A stretch of DNA of 64,000 bases, taken from positions 16,097,631 to 16,161,630 of the forward strand of contig NC_134569.1 of NCBI RefSeq assembly GCF_050947875.1, in the 5' to 3' direction. Positions 41,601 through 53,600 of the stretch are shown here, piece after piece. Made by a program: the position numbers and the translations under genes. The stretch comes from Dermacentor variabilis (lineage: Eukaryota > Arthropoda > Arachnida > Ixodida > Ixodidae). Numbering within the stretch: the stretch's first letter is position 1; each line of letters starts with the position of its first letter. The notes beneath the pieces are model-generated. The model was not told the origin of the DNA. It saw only the letters and a program-made list of their open reading frames with translations, and made no database searches.

Positions 41601-44600
41601 AGTCATGTATAAAAGCCAATGCACTTGACCTGCAGATCAGATTTCGACAATCGCTAACTGTGCTTGCCACTATCGTTATGCTTCGAGTGTAACTTTCCTT
41701 ACTGGGCACAGGGTCGCTCAATAAAATGTTAGTTTCGTGTATTTACAGTTCTGCTACACTGTGTTCATCACCACTACAATGTGACACTATAATTGACAAA
41801 AATTCTCTCTTCAAACCCTTTTCAAATCTGCGACGAAAAGGTGGTACAGGAACTTCGATGTGTAGCCACAACATGGTAGCTTTTGTTTTCTAGCTTCTTC
41901 TGGCTTACCAACTCTCCACTCATAGCAACACTGACTTTTTGGCATCTCAGAAGTGTCAATTACAAATCCAGCTTTATAAGAGTGTGCTTTCACAAACTCA
42001 GTATGATAGAACTTACATAATGATAGTGCAGACAATTTTAAGCTATGCACAAGGTGAAACTAAGGAAAGACAGAATTTTCTACCGCTCAAATTTTGCCAA
42101 ATTGCTCTAGGATGCATACAGTTCAACATGCATTGCATAATTGAAGCTCGAAAATTTGGTGCCACGGCCCCTCTAAGAATACGTACACAGGCAATGATAC
42201 AAAGCGTTTAAAGGCAATTGGCCAATAAAGCCTCACATGCTGCCTGATGAACCACCAAAGTTCAGGCACCGCCTATGCAATGAGCGAGAATTAACACCCC
42301 TTCAAGCACTGTGTCCACATTTGTGGATGTCACTTGTTTTTGCCAGTTCTGTCTAGTGGTGGCCAAGAAAAAGCAACAGACATGAAGAATTGGATGAATT
42401 GAACCTTATGCCAACCAAGTTATCCAGCTAGATTGTTCTTATGGGTATTTTCTACAAATATAACGCAAGGATACGTAGACAAGCATAGAGCTCGTGCAGA
42501 GGTTTTGCATGGTCCACCAGTCGAGCCTGGATAAGCTGGTGAATGAACTGCACTTGTAGTGGGTGCACCAGGGATCTGCAGTCTGCAATTAAGCACAGCA
42601 GTTATGTCTAAATTTTTCTCATATGAGTGAAGCCTCAGAATGACTAATAGTAAGGATGGCAAAATATTGAATGCAAAAGCGGAAAACAGCATAAAAGTCA
42701 AAGTAGCAGCACTAAATGGGTGAATGACATTAAGGACAAAAATGTAAAGAGAAACAGGAAAGTGCGTCTCTACGTTAAAGCTGTATAAGGAGCACATCGA
42801 TGTTCACCTCTGTTGTTAGAGACAATCTACAGCCTTTGTCAAACGTACACAAGCTACTCCATGCCTTCACCATATATGTCGTTAGGCTGTGTCCTGCAGT
42901 TCCAGTGGCACTCCTCAGACTTTCGTTTCCTAGAGCCCTGCAACTTTTGGAATACAGAGGGAACTCCTTAAGCAACATGTATTCAGCATGACGGTCATAG
43001 GCAATGAAGCTTGTGCACTTTTGAAAAAGACAGTACATGTAACAGCTAATTTCACTGGACTAAAAAACTTTGGGCCTTTTTACACAGCAATGCTCAGGTG
43101 ATATAGCGAGATCATGTAGAAGACTTGGTCTTCAAAGACCACACTTATGAATAGAATACAGGGCATTAGAAGTTAAGTTTTCAGGAATCTTATAAAAAAG
43201 TAACTATACTCTGTTTTAGTAGTTCCGTGCAGAACTGCGGAAGCTACAGGCTTCTTCGAGCAATCGAAAGGGGGGGTGGGGGGTGGAGGGGGCAAACACA
43301 TTTTAAAGGTGACCTTACGTGCCCTGTCACCTGCTAGTGGCAAGCACTGCAGTGCAGGTGGCGGCTGCACCCATTAAGACTGAAACTGCATAGCGAGATC
43401 AGCTGTTGGGGTGGCAGCAGTAGAAAACTCATTCCATATTGGCTACGACACCAAAAAGGCGTGCACCTTCAAGATATTTCGAGATATAGAAAAGAAGGAG
43501 GGTTGCAGACAAGGTGGAAGTGGAGGGTTCAAAAGGAGTACTCGGCCAGTGTCGCACACGATGATGGCGCCATCTCTTTATCTCTCTTGTAATGTCCACA
43601 TGTACATGGTGCACTTGCTGACATTTGCATCTGCTGCCATTTTCTTAATTAGAATGCGTGCTCATTTACCGCACTCCTTTTGCACTGTTTCAAGCATGTT
43701 TAATACCAACTTATTCGTTCCTTTCGCATAAAAAAGCAGCTTGGAACGATACCACACAAGCAAGACTGCACAGACCATTATTGTGAAGAGCAAAGCACTA
43801 CCCAGAAGTGAGTCCTCCGCAGTGTTGTGGTTGCGCCGACTACACATATGAATTTTTCCACTGCCAAATTAATTAATTGTTAGTACTTTTAAATGCAAAG
43901 TGATGTTTGTATAGCGATGTTGAATTAATTTTTGTGTTTTCTGCACATTCGGCAGCGACAAGGATGCAGTGTTCGTAGACGCGGCTCGGTACAGTCGCAA
44001 ACAGGGGTTTACGGCAGCCGTAATCGACAGGGAGAAACGGTGCAAGACGCGCGCGACGATACGCACCACAAGTAACAAGATTTTTTTTCATTTTCATTTA
44101 TTTTACCCTTAAAGGCCCTTGGCTTAGGGCATTACATAAGGGGGGGGGGAGCAGTCGTCACATATACAATGGTCGGTAACAACAAAAAAGCAACACAAAG
44201 TTCAGGATTCATGTTCAACATTAACATCATTAGAAGCATCAACACTAAGATGCGGAAGATGTAGCCATAGCGCTCGCAGTAGCTCAGACTAATGCAACCG
44301 CGATAGTCAGCGACTCTCAGACGGCAATGAGAAACATTGCCAACGGCCGAATCTCCCCGGAGGCACTACGCACTCTTCTTGCAGGAGGCCAAAATTACAA
44401 AGGAAAGATATACATCATCTGGACACCCGCTCACACTCTCACGGAGGACGGCAACAATAAGGTGGCACACGGCGCGGCTCGAGGGCTTACAGACTGAGCC
44501 GCAGTCGCAAGTGACGTCTCGACACCCTCCGGACGTGACAGTGCAATAAATGAGTGGGAATGGGAGGACAGAATGACCACATATAATGACATCACAAAAC

Positions 44601-47600
44601 ACTATAGGTTACAGAGGTGCATATTCCCGTGACCTCACGCAAGATTGACAAAAAAGCAGTCTGTCGCATGGCAGCAGTTACAAACTAGGACGTATCCGAA
44701 TCCTGCGGTCTCGCACATCATATATCCGGATATATATCTAACGAACAAATGCACAAATTTGTACAAGTGGAGAGCTCTATTTTCAGTGTCATAGAGCCTC
44801 AATAAATATTTTATTATAGAATGAAGCAAAATCACACAATAAACCGCACTGCGACCTGCAGAGAAGCTTCCAAGTAAACATCTGCCGACAAGACCACTTG
44901 TCAAGGCCATTTAGTCGTCTAATGGCTTCAGAACTGTGGCACTACATCTTGCTGCACAAGAGTCCGCATTCGTGGGTCGTGTAGGCTTCGCTCTGCTGCA
45001 CAGAACTACTGAAACAGAGTGTAAGCGCAATGCAAAAGCCCTGAGGGTCATCAGGCTCATGGTGCCAAGAGAACAGCTGAGCAAGCATGGTGACATATGT
45101 TTTCTTGGCCAAGTCACTCAGCTGCATGAATACAGTTTGTGTAGCTGTGACAGCAAACTTTTTCAAAGCTTAACTTTCAATACACTGCAGATAGCCTACT
45201 GCCAGGTGCATGTCCAGGAATTATTTTCTGGAGGGGTTTTGCGGGGACAATGGGGACCATTTTGAAAGATTTCAATTCACTTACTTTCGCGTGTGACTCA
45301 AGCACATTGCTTAAATGTGACAACATAAATATAAGCATATATTGACATGTTTATATAATATAGACTCTTTTCTTGGCGATGATCCTGTAGGCACCGCCAT
45401 GTTTGATCACATCTTGCCGCATTCACTGCTTGCCCCAGCTACCGTCATTGCCTCCATGTTTACAATGGATGTGCATGATGCTGGGTGGCTCAGCAAACCT
45501 CTGTTTCGGTGCATATCGTAGATGGTGATTGAGTGAATCACACCAAGCTTTGGCCATAGCTTCAGAGGACATGTAAGCAGTTTCAGTACTCATTACACCT
45601 CTTCCAAACAGCACGAGCAGCGTATATATGGTGCCTGTACTAAATTTGGGGCTAGAAGTGTATTCCAAGCCGTCTAAACTTCCTGCTTATGAATTAAATC
45701 AGGATCGGTGTGTTTTGCTCTTCGTTCCTTATTTGACAAACACTTTAAAAAAGCAGCAGCTTGTCATGTTTTTGACCCAGTGAAATCCCTCAGTGCCCTC
45801 ACTATCCGAGTGTTTATTTTCTGCCGAATCACAGGCAAGTGTGCCCAGTTGTGATAGATTTGTTCTTGGCACACAAGGGCTCAGAACACAGATGTTCTGT
45901 ACTTTTGTTCTTGCTGAACACAAAGGCTTAGAACGTACTTGTTCTGTATTTTGTGAAAGCTTGTAGCAAAGACGTAGGTATAATTACTAGTCACTCGCTT
46001 ATTTTGTGGACCGTCACAAAGTCTTTGTAGTCGCCAACATTTATGCTTCGGCGCATCGATTCAAGTGAGCACCCATTCACTCCTTACTAATATGTTAGCA
46101 ATATATCTAGTCTGCATAAGTATGTGTGTGAGTTGGGGTGGATGTGCATAAATAAAGTGCAAAAAGCTTACTACGCCAGGAAGTGGCACTACTCCCTTTG
46201 TAAAGCATGGTACTCACTCTTGCCAACATTCCAGGGTTGAAATCCTTTCTTTGGGGGTTAGCTACACAATTCTTCCAGAAGAGTGAATTTTTTTTATCCT
46301 CGAGGAAAGTTGCGCATCACCAAGGGCTGTCAACACAGGCAGCCCTGTGCAGCAACGGTCCATGGACTTGGTCACATAAATTCATTCCATTCCTTAATAT
46401 GCCATTAACCATCCTTGCAGCATACTACTGTACACATCTTCCCTCTACTGTTCCACATTTTGCAGCAAGAATGAAGCACAGTGCGTTAGTGAACCCCCAG
46501 TTGCATTTCTGACATCTGATTGCACAGTAGCAGGGCAGAAGCAGTAATGGTTTCATTTTCGAGCACTTTCGCTGACACAAATATGGTGTGCTGTCGAAAG
46601 CGCCATCTCGTTCTGTCTGGAGCGAACTGCTCTGCAAGAAGGGTCTACTACAATGACATATAGTACATAAGTTGTGCTGAGCAGTACACTACTGCGGCGA
46701 TAATTTGGGGGGGGGGGGGGGTGTAAGGACCCCCTATCCATACCCTAGGTTACAGGCCTATCTACTGCTAGTTTCTTAAAGGGAGCCTGAAACAATTTTA
46801 ACGATTTTGTACAGACGTATTGAGTCATTAGGGTTCGCCCTTCTGATCATTAAGTGATGCACTGAAGCGTTCCGCACAGAGTGTAATTTATTATAAATTT
46901 TTAAATATGTACAGAGCTACTGATCGCAGCACGCCACTACTCTGAGTTTTCAGCCGCCCCTGACCAAGTGATGCAAGGTGACCATATGATGCCAATAGGT
47001 CGAGCTATCCGATTGGCTGCCCAAGGCACGCGCATAATCTTTCCAACTTTATGGAGAACAAATGTTGTTTGCAATAGTGGAAATGTTGATTAACCTGTTT
47101 CTATAAAAAAGAAAGTAAGAGAGGGAGAATGCATAAGAACAATTTATCACTACACTCAAGCACTAGTGGCACACAGTAAGTGTCATCTGCTTGTGTTACT
47201 ACATGCTCTGTGTAGACACGAGCTGCGCAATCTGTATTGGTCTTGATCTGTCTTTTCGTGAGCACCATGCTTTGCCCTTGCGTTGTGAGCTGCAAAATGT
47301 AGCAATTGGCGGCATGTCAAGCTGCGACACTGTCCCCCCCCTGCAGCGCAAACATGAGAGTGGAGCGGCTGCAGTGCTGGTTGGCGGTATCCGATCCGCA
47401 CCAGCATCGACACATTTGCAGCGGTCACTTCATGCTGAAGGATTACTATATACTACAACAGTGTTTCACATGTCCGGTATTTGGGTAAACGCAAACATAA
47501 GTGGGCTGGGCTTTGGCATTTTATGGGATGAGCGGAGGTGCAAACTTGAACGGTCTGCACGATGCAGCCACCTGGTGGCATAGAGCTCAACCAAACACAG

Positions 47601-50600
47601 AAGTAATATAGCAGTAACCAAGTGTATTCTACTTTGCTGCTGGCATAAATTTTTGGCAGGAGCGTAATTGTGAACACATTGTTTTTCTAAATGTTTAAAA
47701 TTTTTACGCTTGGTTACAGCAATATTAGCTCGTTGTTTGGCTGGTTAAGCTCTGCGCCACAAGGTGGCTCAACCATGCAGACTGGTCAGGCTGCTCATGT
47801 ACGTCTAGGCTAAAGCTTCTTCATCACAGCAATAGTAGTAAGGAAGGGTTTTAGTGGATACTTCCACCCATCCGTCAAAACGCCCAGCTCGCCTGTGGTT
47901 ACTGGAATAGCGGAGCGCTGGGCGCTACGACAGAACGCTCGCAATGCATGCTGCTTCGATTCAATTGCCAGGCGGTTGGCAGAAAGGTTGGAGAGGCTTT
48001 GCGCACTGGCTCCAAGACAACTGGAGGTAGACAGCACGATGTCCCATCATGACACACAGCCAGTGAAGGCAGAGCTTAGCCCTGATCACTTGGCAAACAA
48101 GTTGAGGCGAAAAATCATGGCCATGGCGGAGAGTAACTTGTCATCATCCATAGCTCTCTTAATACGAGACGCTTCACAGAAATTGTGGAGCAAATGCTTT
48201 AATGTATCTGTACCCTACGCGTCTATAAAATTTGTCTAAACCGTTTCAGGGACCATTCAACACTTTCCTGTCTGCAACTATGCCCGTCAATAACAAAATG
48301 TCGATAGTTTAACAAAAATTTGCCATGCTCAGACTGCTTCTGGACATCTAGCACCACCCAGCACTTAAAGAACAGACTATTTTTCTAGTTTCGCTTTCGT
48401 GTTTCTTTCTTTCACCGTGGAAGGATTTTTAAAGCGCCTTTTAGCCATGCATGACAAGCACTTTTAGCTTCCGACACGGCGTCGATGTCGCACGCAGCTG
48501 CCCTTCGGAAACAGCGAATTTCCATGGATTCAGATGAGTCTAAGTCAGAATTTTGTGCTGGTGGTAGCACCATATACTCAGAAAATGATTTTGATTCATC
48601 TGACCTTAGCACAGATGGCAAAAGTATGTCAAATAGCCTCAGAACATCAACGGGTATCTGCCTGTAAATTCCATTTTCTACTCCGAATTGTTTTGTCGTG
48701 GCCACGCTCAGATATAATGATTTCTGGTGTGTTCTAAAGGTCACAGTTCTTATCTGTAAGGTGTCAACGTCGTTTGGGCAGGATCACTTGATGGCAACAG
48801 TGTAAAGAGGGGAGTTTTGTGTGAGAAGATGGTCAGGAGTTGACCTCAGCATTGCGTTCCAGAGTGCCGCACGGCGGTACTGCAACAGTTTGCATGGTGG
48901 CATTACAGCCACTGGGGCTAACATTTTCCTTTGTGTATGGAGAAGTTCTAAAGATAGAAACCTTATATTTGCAGGAATATTGTATATAGCATTTTTCTTC
49001 AAAATGCATATTTCGAAATTCTTTTTATATTCTCTGGGTGCAAACTAGCATTGATGTCTTTACAAAGTTCTCACATATTCATTAGAAATTTTTTTTTTTT
49101 CAGTAACATTTTTCGAAGAATTGGGAACAAATGTTTGCTTGAAAATAATACCATTAGAAAGCACATTCCTTCCTCTACCCATCGATACCATACAGTTTAA
49201 TACCAAGCATTTGCTGTAGCAGTAAAAAAATTGTTTACTAGACTACCCAAAAACTGCCTATTTTCCCACAGACAGGAAAGTGTTAAGACAGGAATTGGAT
49301 GCACAAAATAAGAAACAGCCACTTCCAGAGAGAAAGGCCTCACCTCCTGTCTCCTTGTCCTCCACCAGAATGTCGATGTCCAAGAGTCTCCAAGGAATGC
49401 CAGACCCATCCCCCATGACTGTGAGTGACACCTAGTCATCATGCATTAATCAAGCACAGCAGGAGCAACAAATGACAAGCCATACATTATACACAAATCA
49501 CATACTCATTAACATGTCTCTTCTGGTTCCTAAATAGACACAGCTGAATCTCATTAATTCTAAAATGCTTAATTGAAACTTTTGGTTTATTTGAATTGAT
49601 GCTGTGGCTCCGTCAAAGTTATGTGTATTCGAATGGGCAAAAACGCCCGGTAATTCAAACGTGTGATCATTTGCGACGATTAATTTGGACATACTGCGTT
49701 CTGACAATGCTCTCAGCAGCGTGCCAAATAATGCGGCAGTGCCTCCAACCCGCATTCCTCTGACCCCGCCATAGAGAAAGAGCTTAGGAGTGACCACTCA
49801 ACGCCGTGCAGATTGGGAAAAAAAAAAGAAAATGGCAGAAATTTGTGCGCAGGCACGTACCGTCGGTTACTTTTGTAAGTGACAAGTGCCCTGTACAATC
49901 AACGACCGATTTTCTCGACCCCCAACTTTTTGGACATGCCTGATAACTCGTACGCCTTCGAAGCAGTGCTCTAAATTTTATGGATATTTTATAGAGAAAG
50001 CAGGCACACAAATAAAGATAGTGCGTACCAAAAGGACAACAAAGCATGCTGGAACACTGTTTATTAGTGAACATGGGACTTTACATCTTTACTAGTAAGA
50101 CCCTCCTGAATTACTTTACTATTTCTGCTCACTTTTACAGTAAGAGGACAGTAGCCCCATGTTGGCACTGACTTTATTTTTCCACAAGCTTCATTTTATT
50201 GTTTTCCACAGCTGCCTAGGGTGACAAAGAGCAAAGTGTGCACATAGCGAAGAAAGAATGTTCAATTTGAAGCTCCCTCTGGCCACTGTACCAATGAGAC
50301 ATAGTATTGCATACTCAAGTTTTGGTGCAAAATAAGGAGCACCACACCATATAGATTGATCTGGAGCCTTTGGCTAACATACCATATAGACTCATGTAAG
50401 GGGCGCACTTTTTCTTTACAATTTTGATGAGGTGCAGCCCTTACACGGGGCTGAACCTCTGGATCAAAATGGTGCCGGCCTAGCCGAAGACTTGTCCCCA
50501 CCCCGGCTCTTGCCATCTAGTAGCAGCACACGGAAGTATGCAGTGCACGAAAATTTGCCGATGTGCATGCGCAGCATTGGGGCACCGAACGCAACTACTA

Positions 50601-53600
50601 CATACTTTGTTGGAAATTTTTTTCCCAAATTTTTTGCTGCCAAGTTGGAGGTGCGGACCTTACATGGGTGCGGACCTTACACGAGTCAATACGGTATTAC
50701 CCATAGCATATGCATAACTTTGGGGCGCAAAAGTCAGGCAATTGGTTGCTATAGAAAGTGTCTCACTATAATGTTAGCCAAGCTGTTAAAAAATATGGTG
50801 CAAAGTATTATAACACCAATGGTTTTCAGTTGTCAAACCTCTTCCGTCACCAGGATAATTGTTGTGCACTAATTGCCTGGCTAATTACATAACGTACTCA
50901 AATTATATTTTTGTATTTTTGAATTAAGAATGTCAATTTTCATGGAAAGCTGTTATTGCATCCTAAGGTATACCATTCAGTCGTTTTTAGCATCTTATGT
51001 CCACTGTAATTATGTTTTACACACCTTACACTGCGTGCACAAAACACGAAAAGTGTTGCGTGATTACGCATCCATGTGCCACGACACCGGTGACCCCAAC
51101 ATTGATTTGAAGGCACTAACTCTGCTCACTGCCTTACTCGGAAACTGCCTGGTCATTGCGTAGGCTGCAATTGCCACACGGAACTTGCAGCTCACATTTA
51201 CACTGACAACTTGCCATTTCCTGACAGCTGCTGATTCAGGCAATCAGTGAAGTTAGTTTCTTCTAATGACTTCTGGGGCCACTAGTTTTACAGCGTGTAA
51301 GTGAGTAATTCCGCAACACTTTTCATAATTCATGAGCTACGAGTAAAGCACATAATGATATTTATGCAAGGCAGAACTTGTTGAAAACGATTGAACAGGA
51401 TTTTTTAGAACGCAATAACAGCTTTCCTATTAGAAATCACACCCTTAATTCAAAATGAAAACGTTTACTAATTGATCTTCTCCTGGTAGCAGGAGGGGAC
51501 TGATGACCAAGCACCGTAGGTCTCATAATAGTATATTGTACCAGTTTTTTTAACAGCTTGGCTAACTTTAGCTGGGACACCCTGTACAAGTGCAATGAAT
51601 GCATGTTTGAGCCAAAAATTGGCATCAGTCACAATTAAAAAGTCGCAAGGAATGGCATCTGCCGGCACATCACTGCGACTAGCAGCTAGCACAAAGTTCT
51701 GGCAGCGCATTTGGATTTTCAAGAACGAACAAAACGCCAACGAATGCGGCATAGATGCACTGCACTATGAGAAGTAACAGAACAAAAACTCACTTCAAAC
51801 TCGTGCTCCACATGAAATGTTACCCTTCCGTTTTCTGTAAAAGCCAACATCACAGAACAAAGTTATCATGCTGCAGACAGAAAATTAACATCAGCCTCGA
51901 CAAGCACATTTCCCAGAAATCAAAGTGCGCACACATAAACAAATAATGTATGGTGGGGTACAGTATAGACTATCTTACAGAAGCGCTTAGGTGCCACCAT
52001 CTTGGGCTGTTAATGCTGCTGTTTTCTGTCTTTAACGACGACGTGTAGTTTGCTACAGTCAATGTGCAAGCATGAAAACACTCGTATAAATGCGCTCAGC
52101 GTTTATGACCCATGTTACGTCACTTTACTACTAATAAAACATCGAAATTCTTTTTTAACAGCCCAAGATGGCAGCACCCATGAAGCGAATATAAAATCGT
52201 CTATAGAAGAAATGAAATAGAATATTTTCCACCAGAACTGCAAAGATGCTATCAGTGAAAGCCTCCCTTAGGCAGTAGGCTACCCCAGCATGCCCTCCTT
52301 TTGATACTCCTTTACTATCTCCATGTCAATGGCAAAATATTCTATAGTAGCACTGCTTTTCCTCTTTCAAACATATCTGCGGCAGCATCACTAAGCATTA
52401 CATTCTCTTGTTGTATGGACTTTGCCAATATCCTGATGGCGTAGTTGAAAAGTGCTAGGTTCTGAATCTGAAAGGCCCAGATTTGTGACCTGCTAAGCTG
52501 GCTAAGCTGAGCAGGTTTGTTTATTTATAGCAACACTTGCTATTGCCATGACAACATGATGGAAATGTCATCATGTTGTGCTTCTATTTATATTTCACAT
52601 TATGTCTTCAGTCTACATTGTGATTAAACCATATGTGAACACCACTACAGGGCTTTTAATAAAAGTGATTGCAGATCAGCTTTGATATGAAGACTAATCA
52701 TTCTTCAACAGATGTCTGACTAGCATGTCAAACTGGCCAATTTTCCCCGATAAAGTTAAAAGAAATGTTTGACCATTCTTCATTGTAACACTTGAATTGG
52801 TATTCCCTCTAATCTCCCTCTCATAAAAAAACTAAGGCCAAAGGAAGTCTTCAAAGTACTTCTTAAAAGCCCACATACATTTTCTTGCTTGAAGAATGCT
52901 GGCTTTGCTTGCTAAAACAAAACAGTTCCACATAAGAAACTGATGTAGTATAGTTGAAAAGGCTAACTGGGAGAAAACATCGTTGTCAGCAAATGCCTCT
53001 AGACATTGTGAACAAAGACTACTTTTCTATGCTTTCATTCTTTGCACTTTGAAGGCATTTATAAACAATTTATACAGGTGGCAAAACAGTGGCTCATATG
53101 ACCAATGGTAGCACAAAAATGTTTTTCCCCACCAGAGCAAATACAAAATCAAGTAGCCTGTGCCACTCCCTCAAAGAAAGCTTTGTCTGAGAATGGGGAA
53201 AAAAAAATCTTCTAAACACTATTTACACATCTGCTGTAATGATCAGGCTGCAATGATCAAGCATTCAAAGAGCATTACGCATGCCACCTAGTACTTACAT
53301 GCAGCACTGGAGAAAAAAAAAGTGTATGGCATATACTTTATAAGAGCACAGGACATTAAAATATAGTCACATAGAAGAAATTACAAAAGGACAACTCAAT
53401 GTGTGCAGTACTGACTTACAGCCTAAAGCAACTAAAACAAAAAGAGGTTACAACATGTCAATTTCTCATCACAGAGTGCGTGTTGACATTGCAAAGTCTC
53501 TGACAACTTGCCAATTCTGTGAGATCTCATTTCGGAAGGCAGCTCAGCCGCGACAAGACGATACAGGATGATCTGATTCAGACGTTGCAGAGTGCTTTTC

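Noticed and set aside
44911..45265. Overlapping ORFs on both strands considered as a MED14 exon between exons 7 and 8
   Set aside because: Exon 7 joins exon 8 (42475-42582) in phase with continuous homology, leaving no missing residues.
45423..45668. 81-codon minus-strand ORF in MED14 intron 7
   Set aside because: No alignment to MED14 at this position, no splice signals in phase, and the sequence looks repeat-like.
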